From contig CAKSOW010000002.1 in assembly GCA_934479825.1 (NCBI GenBank), positions 112,775 to 176,774 of the forward strand: a DNA stretch of 64,000 nucleotides, given 5' to 3'. The stretch is from an uncultured Eubacteriales bacterium. GTDB taxonomy: Bacteria; Bacillota; Clostridia; Oscillospirales; CAG-382. This document shows positions 1 through 7,205 of this stretch, in pieces (within the stretch, counting starts at the first letter, position 1; every line of letters begins with the position of its first letter). The notes under the pieces were generated by a model. The model saw only the letters and a program-made list of their open reading frames with translations. It made no database searches and was not told where the DNA came from. The translations under genes and the position numbers were made by a program.

Positions 1-1
1 C

Positions 2-571
2 CTATGCACGGTTTTCGGGCTTATTGTACTTTTCCACGGCAATCACAAACGGTGCGTCGGGAGAATTGACGAGGTGAAAATGTGAAACGCAGAATTTTTT
101 CTTATCGTATGCGGCAAGCTTTTCTAAGAGCATTTCTCCCTCGGTCTGTCCCTCCGCATGCCCCGGATAGACCGAAATGACAAGCACGCCGCCCGGTTTC
201 AGGAGAGATACGGCATCGGTTACGGCTTTGAGTGTCGATTCGTGCATGGTATGCACACTCTTGTCGCCGCCCGGCCGATAGCCAAGATTGAACATGCCAG
301 CGTCGATTGGTTCGTGAATGTAACAAAGGGCGTTCGCATGACTGTCCAAAATCAATTCAGCGTTGTCAAGTCCTGCTTCGGCAAGGCGCGCACGCGTATT
401 TTCGAGCGCCTGCGGTTGGATATCGAACGCATATACCTTTCCCTGCGGCACGAGCGACGCAAGATAGACCGTATCGTGTCCATTACCCATGGTAAAGTCA
501 GCCAGAATGCCCTGCGGGGGAATATTGGCCTGATTCAAGAAGTTTTTTGCTATATCAAGAAGCTGAAACAT
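2..571 (-). CDS. mnmM: tRNA mnm5s2U-type methyltransferase, YtqB/MnmM family
   Basis: A 189-residue class I SAM-dependent methyltransferase of the family once called 'rRNA methylase' (B. subtilis YtqB), since described as MnmM, which methylates 5-aminomethyl-2-thiouridine at the tRNA wobble position. The SAM-binding loop is at residues 24-35 (ADFTMGNGHDTV), the acidic residue ending strand 2 is in VYAFDIQ, and the family motif FNLGYRPGGDK is near residue 95. Length matches the family and the frame ends in TAG at the window edge, so the gene is complete. A near-consensus promoter lies just upstream, suggesting it is transcribed alone. The family call is firm; the tRNA substrate is by homology. 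Confidence 0.88.
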   Translation of the reverse strand: MFQLLDIAKNFLNQANIPPQGILADFTMGNGHDTVYLASLVPQGKVYAFDIQPQALENTRARLAEAGLDNAELILDSHANALCYIHEPIDAGMFNLGYRPGGDKSVHTMHESTLKAVTDAVSLLKPGGVLVISVYPGHAEGQTEGEMLLEKLAAYDKKKFCVSHFHLVNSPDAPFVIAVEKYNKPENRA

Positions 572-602
572 AGTTTTTCCTTTATCGTATGTAGTTTATT
601 TT

Positions 603-631
603 ATTATAGCATTTTCCGCCGCTTTCGTCAA
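603..631 (-). promoter_or_regulatory. Sigma-A promoter of the mnmM gene
   Basis: Minus strand: -35 TTGACG (626-631), 17-bp spacer, -10 TATAAT (603-608), about 30 nt upstream of the start codon at 571. It is a near-consensus housekeeping promoter. Confidence 0.8.
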
Positions 632-669
632 GACATAGCGTAATTTTTCCGATTAAGGATTCTTTAACA

Positions 670-2025
670 TCAATCTCTTGTCAGTTTTCTAAGCCAAGAA
701 TAGCTGTTTGCTTTGAAAAATGCCGCGCCGCACTTGAAAATCTGGTCGGAATTCAGGCACAGAACCACCACAGCCGGATGCCATTTAAATACAAAGGCCG
801 CGAGAAAGGACAGCGGCAGCGTAATACCGAAGATACTGATAAGGTCGTTGTAGAAAACAAACTTACTGTCGCCGCCGCTGCGCACAATTCCGCAGAGAGA
901 CGGCATTTCATAAGCCGTGCCAAAGCCGGTAACGCACAAAACCAACAAAAAGAGATTGGCAAGGTCATGCGCCTCCGGCGAAAGATTAGCATACAGGGAC
1001 AGCACCGGTGTGCGCAAGAAAAACAACGCCGTGCTGGTACATGCGCCGATACAGAGAAAAATGATCTGCAAGGTCTGTGTGTAGCTCTTTACGATATTCT
1101 TGTCGCCGGTCGCAATGGCTTTGCCGATCATAACGGCGGCTGACGCCGACGCGCCGATTGACGCAACTTTTAAGATCTGAAACAGCGAATTGGAGGCCGC
1201 ATTTGCCGCAATGGCGGCATCGGTCAGATGTCCTAAAATAACGGTTTGGAGCGCGGTGGAGGTGCCGAAAAGCGCCGCGACGATCAAGAAAAACTTGCAG
1301 TGTCTGAAATAGTCGCCCATGAGAAGTTTATCGGCTTTCAAGAGATTTTTTAGCTTTGCGCCAAGTTTTTTGTCAAAACAGAAAACGTACACAAGCACGA
1401 CGCCAAGTTCCGCCGCACGCGCGCAAAGCGTACCGATAGCCGCGCCTGTCACCCCTAACCGCGGAAAGCCGAAATTGCCGTTGATCAACAGATAATTGAT
1501 GCCGCAATTGATACAGAACGCCGCGACCGAAACCCCAAAAGCAATTCTCACGGTTTCCACACTGCGCAGCATGGCAAGCGTCACATTGGTAAGCGCGAAC
1601 AAAAGATAGGTATACCGAACGACACGCAGGTATTTTACGCCCTCGGCGATGATGGCTTCATTATCCGAAAAGCAATGAATCAACTGATACGGAAACAGGC
1701 TTGCCGCCGTGAAAAAGGCAAGTGCGATGACGCCTGCCGTAAAATACGCCGCCTTTGCCACCGATTTTATCGGTTCGGTCTTGCCCTCGCCCCAATACTG
1801 ACTGCAAATAGACACCAAGGCATCGCCTGTGCCAAGCATCAGCTGCTGTAAAACGAACTGCACCTGATTGACCGTCGCAACGCCGGACAAGGCGGTTTCG
1901 CTGTATGACGTGACCATGATGTTATCCGCCAGATTCACGCTCAAAGCAATGATATTCTGCAAGACTAACAAAAACATCATTGTGAAAAAATGCTTATAAA
2001 AGCCTTTTTCCTTTACCAAGGTCAT
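670..2025 (-). CDS. MATE family multidrug/organic cation efflux transporter
   Basis: A 451-residue polytopic membrane protein with the roughly 12 hydrophobic segments of a MATE (NorM/DinF-like) exporter. Family features include the N-terminal ALSVNLADNIMV segment, with the Asp and Asn of helix 1, and LSGVATVNQVQF. MATE proteins expel drugs or metabolites in exchange for Na+ or H+; the substrate cannot be read from sequence. The frame is open to 2115, but the ATG at 2025 (MTLVKEKG) is the likely start, since the upstream codons lie in a repeat-derived hairpin. The SD (TGGGG) is weak. A hairpin followed by six U residues ends about 25 nt before the start, so expression may be attenuated. Confidence 0.9.
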   Translation of the reverse strand: MTLVKEKGFYKHFFTMMFLLVLQNIIALSVNLADNIMVTSYSETALSGVATVNQVQFVLQQLMLGTGDALVSICSQYWGEGKTEPIKSVAKAAYFTAGVIALAFFTAASLFPYQLIHCFSDNEAIIAEGVKYLRVVRYTYLLFALTNVTLAMLRSVETVRIAFGVSVAAFCINCGINYLLINGNFGFPRLGVTGAAIGTLCARAAELGVVLVYVFCFDKKLGAKLKNLLKADKLLMGDYFRHCKFFLIVAALFGTSTALQTVILGHLTDAAIAANAASNSLFQILKVASIGASASAAVMIGKAIATGDKNIVKSYTQTLQIIFLCIGACTSTALFFLRTPVLSLYANLSPEAHDLANLFLLVLCVTGFGTAYEMPSLCGIVRSGGDSKFVFYNDLISIFGITLPLSFLAAFVFKWHPAVVVLCLNSDQIFKCGAAFFKANSYSWLRKLTRD

Positions 2026-2044
2026 GAAAATACCCCATTTCGAG

Positions 2045-2310
2045 AATTTGCAAAAAAGCGGAAGTCCTTTGCGAACTTCCGCACAAACGTGTCGCAAAAC
2101 TATGTTTTGCGACACGAACCAGATTCGTGCGCTCGCGCCTCATGCCAAAAAGCTTACGCTTTTTGACACGCGCGAATCTATCAGAGAAAAAATCGTGGCG
2201 CATGTCCCCGATTTTTTCAAATTTCATTTAAATCCGGCTTCGCCGGAAAAAATCGCACGGTTTTGCAGAAGTCTGAAAGCGGAAGTCCTTTGCGAACTTC
2301 CGCTTTTGAC
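2045..2310. repeat. Hairpin-rich intergenic repeat element
   Basis: This fills the gap between the Gfo/Idh and MATE genes. An identical 25-bp palindrome (arms GCGGAAGT/ACTTCCGC) occurs at 2058-2082 and 2279-2303. At 2088-2116 there is a perfect 13-bp stem with a 3-nt loop (arms CGTGTCGCAAAAC/GTTTTGCGACACG). A 10-bp stem (GAAAAAATCG/CGATTTTTTC) pairs 2186-2195 with 2209-2218, and the left arm recurs at 2246-2255. A short CCGGC/GCCGG hairpin lies near 2234-2246. Read on the minus strand, the copy nearest MATE is followed by TTTTTT. Small open frames here look repeat-derived and are not called as genes. A diverged copy of the 13-bp hairpin is at 42309-42350. Confidence 0.7.
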
Positions 2311-2322
2311 TTTTACTGAATT

Positions 2323-3489
2323 TTAATACGTGCCGTCCAGATTTGCAACGGCTTCCTTGGTTTCCTTTTTATAGGTGGAACCGGCAATTTTCTTATTGAG
2401 CAATTCCAAGAACAGATCGCCGTCTACCGGCAGATCGACCGGTTTGCCGAGCCAGCTCGAAAGGAAGATTGCATTGGAAATGCGGAGTCCGTTGATGCCC
2501 TCTTCACCGGGTGCCATAAGCTTTTCGCCGTGAAGAATTGCATTGGTAACGTTCTGCGTAATGCCTCTGTGCTGTTCCTTTTCCATTTTGAATTCGGAAT
2601 AATCAACATCGATCATTTCGCATCCCGGACCTTCAAAGCCATTTGGGCATTCGACCGTCCACTGACGCTCCGGAGTCTTGTTCTTCCAGAACTTCATGCT
2701 GCTGCCTTCAATGACAAGTTTGCCCTTATCGCCGGAAATTTCCAAACGGTTGGTACCCGGATATTCGCCGGTCGTGGTAATGAACACGCCGGTCGCGCCG
2801 TTTGCATATTCGGCATAAGCCGTAACATCGTCTTCCACTTCAATGTTGTGGTACTTGCCCTCATGGCAGAATGCGCGGATCTTTGTCGGCATACCGAAGA
2901 TCCACTGCCAAAGGTCGAGCTGGTGGGGGCACTGATTGAGGATAACGCCGCCGCCCTCGCCGCTCCATGTAGCACGCCAGTCACCCGAATCGTAGTAAGA
3001 CTGTGTACGGTACCAGTCGGTGATGATCCAGACGCATCTCTTCAATTCGCCAAGCTCGCCGCCCTGTACCATGGCACGCGCCTTGCGGTACATGGCGTTG
3101 GTTCTCTGATTGAACATCAGGCCGAATACCTTGTCGGATTTCTTGGCAACTTCGATAAGTTCTTCTGCCTGTTTGGTGTAAACGCCAATCGGCTTTTCGG
3201 AAATCACATTAAGACCGGCATTGAGCACATCAATACAGATTGGCGGATGATAGTAGTGCGGAACCGCCACAATAACGCAGTCTACAAGTCCGCTCTTCAA
3301 CATTTCCTTATAGTCGGTGAACCGTGCAACATCGTCGCCGAACTTTTCTTTTGCCCAATCGAGTCTCGACTGTTTCAAATCGCATACAGCCGTCAAGCAC
3401 GCACCCTCGATGTCTCCGGCGTGCAGATAGGTTGCATGTCCCGAACCCATATTACCGATACCGATAATGCCAAAACGTACCTTATCCAT
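2323..3489 (-). CDS. Gfo/Idh/MocA family NAD(P)-dependent oxidoreductase
   Basis: A 388-residue dehydrogenase with an N-terminal Rossmann fold (FGIIGIGNMGSGH, residues 6-18), the signature SEKPIGVY near residue 95 (Lys of the EKP motif is catalytic) and a C-terminal Gfo/Idh alpha/beta domain. The family oxidises or reduces sugars, inositols or their derivatives; the substrate is not evident. A TTG lies at 3498, but the ATG at 3489 has the well-spaced SD (AAGGAAAGG, 9 nt), so it is preferred. It has its own promoter, a candidate operator and a 5' leader of about 100 nt, and lies downstream of a GH78 rhamnosidase, which is consistent with carbohydrate catabolism. Confidence 0.9.
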   Translation of the reverse strand: MDKVRFGIIGIGNMGSGHATYLHAGDIEGACLTAVCDLKQSRLDWAKEKFGDDVARFTDYKEMLKSGLVDCVIVAVPHYYHPPICIDVLNAGLNVISEKPIGVYTKQAEELIEVAKKSDKVFGLMFNQRTNAMYRKARAMVQGGELGELKRCVWIITDWYRTQSYYDSGDWRATWSGEGGGVILNQCPHQLDLWQWIFGMPTKIRAFCHEGKYHNIEVEDDVTAYAEYANGATGVFITTTGEYPGTNRLEISGDKGKLVIEGSSMKFWKNKTPERQWTVECPNGFEGPGCEMIDVDYSEFKMEKEQHRGITQNVTNAILHGEKLMAPGEEGINGLRISNAIFLSSWLGKPVDLPVDGDLFLELLNKKIAGSTYKKETKEAVANLDGTY

Positions 3490-3559
3490 TTTTGTCAACC
3501 TTTCCTTGCTTTCGCATTTTTATTTTTCGCTTCAAGTATGTTGATTTTAAACTTGTTTT

Positions 3560-3589
3560 GTACGGAAAAATTTTTATGCATTTCCATAC
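3560..3589. promoter_or_regulatory. Candidate operator: inverted repeat just downstream of the Gfo/Idh promoter
   Basis: Arms GTACGGAAA (3560-3568) and TTTCCATAC (3581-3589) match at 8 of 9 positions and are separated by 12 bp. The element lies next to the -10 box at 3596-3601, at about the expected transcription start. Position and symmetry suggest a repressor site; the regulator is unknown. Confidence 0.4.
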
Positions 3590-3595
3590 GGATAT

Positions 3596-3625
3596 ATTAT
3601 ACAGGTAACGACCCGTTTTTTTCAA
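3596..3625 (-). promoter_or_regulatory. Sigma-A promoter of the Gfo/Idh gene
   Basis: Minus strand: -35 TTGAAA (3620-3625), 18-bp spacer, -10 TATAAT (3596-3601), giving a leader of about 100 nt before the ATG at 3489. Confidence 0.65.
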
Positions 3626-3675
3626 TGCATAATTTGATTATATTTTTTCGCGTTTTTGTGTAATCCTACGATTGC

Positions 3676-5658
3676 CTAATCCAACAAAACAGCCGGGGCG
3701 GAAGCCCACGGGTGAAACAGGCTTGTGTTCCATTTCTGATCCTTGCCCCACGCCTCAAAGCAGGTGGTCGCGCCCTCAGAGAGCATGTTCGCCCATGCGC
3801 CGTCGTCGGCAATCAGTTCTTCCATAAGTTCCGTTTCGCCGCACTGTTTCAGCGCATACAACGCAAAAAACGCCATATATACGCCGGCACAGGTCAGCCG
3901 CTTCTCCCGGATCAGCTCAATCATGGCGCGCTTGTTTTCTTCACAGGTCCAGATGCCGCCGAACAGCGCGATGACATTGGAATGGAATGACGCGTGGTGC
4001 GAGCCGATGCTATCGACAAACAAATGCCGGTCTCGGTCGTAAAAAGCGTCGATATATGCCTTTTTGGTACTTTCATATAGTCCTGTCGGCGTCTCGCCTA
4101 AAATTCCGGCAATCTCATCGACGTGTCCGAGCATAGCCACATAAAAAGCGTTGACGACATTGTGAAAGCCCTCTCCGATCGGTCTTTCCAACGGGAAATC
4201 ATAGTTATCGCGCAGGTTGGCCGGCCAATCCACCAGATTCCACTTAGCTTTGACATTTTCAATGAGCCCGTTTTCGCGGCGATAAGCGGCAAAGAAATCG
4301 CACACGCCCAACACATACGGATACATGCTACGCAAAAAATCCTTATCGCCGGTAAAGCGGTACAGCCACAGAACCTGAAACGGAAATTGCAGGGAATAGT
4401 CCGCAATCTCCTGCATAAGGGACGCGGGAGCAACCGTCATAAGCCCCTTGCAGATAAAGGTGGATTCCGCGTAGTTTTCCAACGCTTTGCGAATCATAGC
4501 CGGATCCCCGGTCAATGACGCATGGGCAAGCCCGGCAATGGTCACATCTCCGAGATATTGTCCTTTTTCACGCGTCGGGCAATCGACAAAGCATTCCTGC
4601 ACGCCGTATTTAATGGTATCCGAGCAAAGTTTGTAGATACGCTTCAAGCGTTCGTTCTTACCGGTATAATGCTTGACCTCGCTAAACGGATAGTGTCGGA
4701 CAACAAAGCATACCGTATCTTCCTTTACCGCCACGCCGTCCGGAATTTCAAGCTCCGCATAGCGGAACGCTTTGTAATCGTATTCATTAAGTACATCCTC
4801 CGGCTTTCCAGAAAGCACGAATTTTTCTTCATAATCGCAATTACAGCGCATTTTATAGCGAACCGAACCGTCGTCGTTCAGTTCCTCGCCGAAATGAAGG
4901 AGAACGGTATCCCCTCTTTTGCCGCTTGCCTCAAAGGTCAAATACCCGACAGCCTCAAAGCCGAAGTCTAAAAACAGACCTTTGTCCGTTTTTCGGATTT
5001 CGCGCGGTTTGACTTGTTCAAACTGCAACAGTCCGGTCGGTTGGCGAAACAGAACATAGTCCGCATGTTTGCGAAAACGCGCGTTCTCCCAGGTGCTGTC
5101 GTCAAAATCCGGCGCGGAAAAGCCGCATTCCGGCGCGCCGGCGTCGTATACTTCGGCAAACTGCGTGTCATAGCCGAATTTTCCGCAGGCGGAAAAGCCG
5201 GTATGATACGCGCATTTCCAGCTTTCATCCGATTCAAGCGTCTTATTTCCGTCCAAATACAGTTCGCACGCCATTCCCTGACGCAGATCGGCACTGACCC
5301 ATACGCGGTTGACAAGGCCTTGGTAATAGGTATGTATGGCAATGACATTGGTTCCGGGATTCAGATAGCGCGTCACATCGATCTCGTTGTAATAATAATG
5401 AAAAGGATAGCCGGGAGCCGGGCCTTGGGTGATAAAGCGTCCGTTGATATACAGCTTGTAATAATCGTCTGCCGACAGGCGGAGAACGGCTTTTCCAAAC
5501 TCCGGAAGTGAAAACGTGCGCCGGAACAAAATGTGCTTATTGGCATAGTTCTCATTTTCCGGGATTTTCACATCTTCCATTTCCTTATGGAAAACATTTA
5601 TCGGCACAAGGTCGCAAAAATCTTTATTTGTAATCCAGTCAGCTTGAAATTTCTGCAT
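3676..5658 (-). CDS. Glycoside hydrolase family 78 (alpha-L-rhamnosidase-like)
   Basis: A 660-residue protein with an N-terminal beta-sandwich region (LFRRTFSLP, YYKLYINGRFITQGP, NEIDVTRYLNPGTNVI) and a C-terminal (alpha/alpha)6 barrel typical of GH78. Family marks are VDCPTREKGQYLGD, the active-site segment carrying acidic catalytic residues, and the C-terminal TTCFEAWG...HPWASAPAVLL. No signal peptide is seen, so it probably acts in the cytoplasm on imported rhamnosides. The frame is open to 5703, but the ATG at 5658 has a strong SD (GGGAGAG) and avoids overlapping the upstream kinase. It is the last gene of an apparent four-gene operon, 25 nt after the pantothenate kinase. The exact glycosidic substrate is uncertain. 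Confidence 0.85.
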   Translation of the reverse strand: MQKFQADWITNKDFCDLVPINVFHKEMEDVKIPENENYANKHILFRRTFSLPEFGKAVLRLSADDYYKLYINGRFITQGPAPGYPFHYYYNEIDVTRYLNPGTNVIAIHTYYQGLVNRVWVSADLRQGMACELYLDGNKTLESDESWKCAYHTGFSACGKFGYDTQFAEVYDAGAPECGFSAPDFDDSTWENARFRKHADYVLFRQPTGLLQFEQVKPREIRKTDKGLFLDFGFEAVGYLTFEASGKRGDTVLLHFGEELNDDGSVRYKMRCNCDYEEKFVLSGKPEDVLNEYDYKAFRYAELEIPDGVAVKEDTVCFVVRHYPFSEVKHYTGKNERLKRIYKLCSDTIKYGVQECFVDCPTREKGQYLGDVTIAGLAHASLTGDPAMIRKALENYAESTFICKGLMTVAPASLMQEIADYSLQFPFQVLWLYRFTGDKDFLRSMYPYVLGVCDFFAAYRRENGLIENVKAKWNLVDWPANLRDNYDFPLERPIGEGFHNVVNAFYVAMLGHVDEIAGILGETPTGLYESTKKAYIDAFYDRDRHLFVDSIGSHHASFHSNVIALFGGIWTCEENKRAMIELIREKRLTCAGVYMAFFALYALKQCGETELMEELIADDGAWANMLSEGATTCFEAWGKDQKWNTSLFHPWASAPAVLLD

Positions 5659-5683
5659 GGTTTCTCTCCCTTTTCTTTCGCGG

Positions 5684-6532
5684 CTATACTTCAAATTCGG
5701 CAAGCGCCGCTCCGATCACCGTTGCAAATTCGGAATTCTGCGGAATCACGAAATTCATATCGAACATTTGCGACAGAATCTCGAAGATCGGCACAGCCTG
5801 CGGCATTTTGGAGAGATTGCCGGTAAGCACTACATCCCGCGTTTTTTTACTGCGCGCGGCAAAAACAGCCAGCATTCCGATCGACTCGAACACCATATTG
5901 ACGATGCCGAGCGCAAGGTCACTTTTGGAGGCCATATCATCTAACTTACCGAAGTTGGAGGCGGTCATGTAGGACGGCAATCCGCCAAGGTCTTTTTTTG
6001 TAATGTCGCCAATCCGAAGGTCAATTTTTTCAATATCGCCTGTTTCGGCAAGAGCGATTAAATGGTCAATGTCGGAAATCCCCAGAATTTGCTTGGCAAG
6101 ACCGACAATCGTACCGCCGCCGACACCTGTACCGCCCATGTACTCATACGCCGTTTTGCCGTTTTCCGTTTTGGCGGAAACCACCGCCGTACCGGTGCCC
6201 ATGCTGACAATGATCGCATTTTGGTAGCCGGAAACGTAAAGACCGCCGCGGCCGACGCATTCAAATTCGGACAAATGTCTGGTTTCGATTCCGTATAACG
6301 GATTTTCGGCAAACGCCGAACCGACGCCGGTAATCATAACCTTTTTTACATCGGAAAGCGAAATGCCGTTGGTAGAGGTAAATTTTCCGAACGCACCGTA
6401 CACCGAAGCGACCGGATCGCTTGCCTTGACGTAAATCGGTGAGAGAATCTGCTTTTTATCCGGAGCGTCTGCGGTAAAGCCGACGATTTTTGTCGTACTG
6501 CCGCCGACGTCAATGCCGATAATAATGCTCAT
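5684..6532 (-). CDS. coaW: Type II pantothenate kinase
   Basis: A 282-residue ASKHA-fold kinase that phosphorylates pantothenate, the first step of coenzyme A synthesis. Motifs are the phosphate loop IGIDVGGSTTK (residues 4-14), the central VSMGTGTAVV and GGTGVGGGTIVGL, and the C-terminal VIGAALAEF. Length and motifs match the Staphylococcus/Bacillus type II enzymes, which resist CoA feedback. It lies 45 nt downstream of an ECF transporter S component, suggesting coupled import and phosphorylation of vitamin B5. It ends in TAG. Confidence 0.92.
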   Translation of the reverse strand: MSIIIGIDVGGSTTKIVGFTADAPDKKQILSPIYVKASDPVASVYGAFGKFTSTNGISLSDVKKVMITGVGSAFAENPLYGIETRHLSEFECVGRGGLYVSGYQNAIIVSMGTGTAVVSAKTENGKTAYEYMGGTGVGGGTIVGLAKQILGISDIDHLIALAETGDIEKIDLRIGDITKKDLGGLPSYMTASNFGKLDDMASKSDLALGIVNMVFESIGMLAVFAARSKKTRDVVLTGNLSKMPQAVPIFEILSQMFDMNFVIPQNSEFATVIGAALAEFEV

Positions 6533-6577
6533 ACTGCCTCATTTCCGCCGCTTATGCGGCCGTTTGTCTGAACCGGT

Positions 6578-7186
6578 TTATTTGGAGATTTTCTTGCCGA
6601 CGGCACGAACGATCGTATGGATAGCCGGCGAAACAACGAGATTGACCAAGAATTCCGCGATGAAATTCAAGCCTGCACAGCCAATAACAAGGAAATACAC
6701 AACGGTCTGGCCGGACGCGCCGAAATTAGCAAGGTTCGCGTCCAACGTCTTTCCGACAAGGAAAAGACCGCCTAAAATAAAGAGTCCCGTGTTGACGACC
6801 GGTGCTGCCGCCGACGCCAAAACAGCAGCCGCAAACGCATTTTTCTTTTCAAGCGCCCGGTAAACAAGTCCGGCACAGAGACCGGCTAAAATGCCTTTTC
6901 CGAAGCAGATAACGGCCGTTTCAACCGGCTGTGCGGAAAACAGAACGTTTGTAAAACCGTCTGCACCGAGCACACCGGCGAAAAATGTGATCGCACCGAA
7001 CACAAAGCCCAAGAAAGCGCCGCCCTTGGGGCCAGTCATGATCGCGCCGATGACAATCGGGATTAACACAAGGCTGACGCTGGTCGGTCCGATATGAATG
7101 AAACTGCCCAAAAGCTGAAAAACGAAAACAATGGCTGTCAAAACTGCAAGCAAAGTCATTTTTTTGATATTTTCTCTGTTGTTCAT
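6578..7186 (-). CDS. ECF transporter S component, probably for pantothenate
   Basis: A 202-residue integral membrane protein with about six hydrophobic segments, typical of substrate-binding S components of energy-coupling-factor vitamin transporters. The N-terminal MNNRENIKKMTLLAVLTAI resembles the helix by which S components engage the shared EcfAAT module. The frame is open to 7237, but the ATG at 7186 has a good SD (AAAGGAGAC). Pantothenate specificity (PanT-like) is inferred from the adjacent pantothenate kinase, not from diagnostic residues. EcfA and EcfT are not in this window. Confidence 0.82.
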   Translation of the reverse strand: MNNRENIKKMTLLAVLTAIVFVFQLLGSFIHIGPTSVSLVLIPIVIGAIMTGPKGGAFLGFVFGAITFFAGVLGADGFTNVLFSAQPVETAVICFGKGILAGLCAGLVYRALEKKNAFAAAVLASAAAPVVNTGLFILGGLFLVGKTLDANLANFGASGQTVVYFLVIGCAGLNFIAEFLVNLVVSPAIHTIVRAVGKKISK

Positions 7187-7205
7187 GATAAGTCTCCTTT
7201 TTCTC

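Noticed and set aside
1994..2227. Small basic open frame overlapping the hairpin-rich element and the MATE start
   Set aside because: Lies entirely in palindromic repeat sequence and MATE coding; no convincing SD, no family.
2530..3663. 377-codon plus-strand frame opposite the Gfo/Idh gene
   Set aside because: Antisense shadow; the minus-strand gene has full family motifs, SD and promoter.
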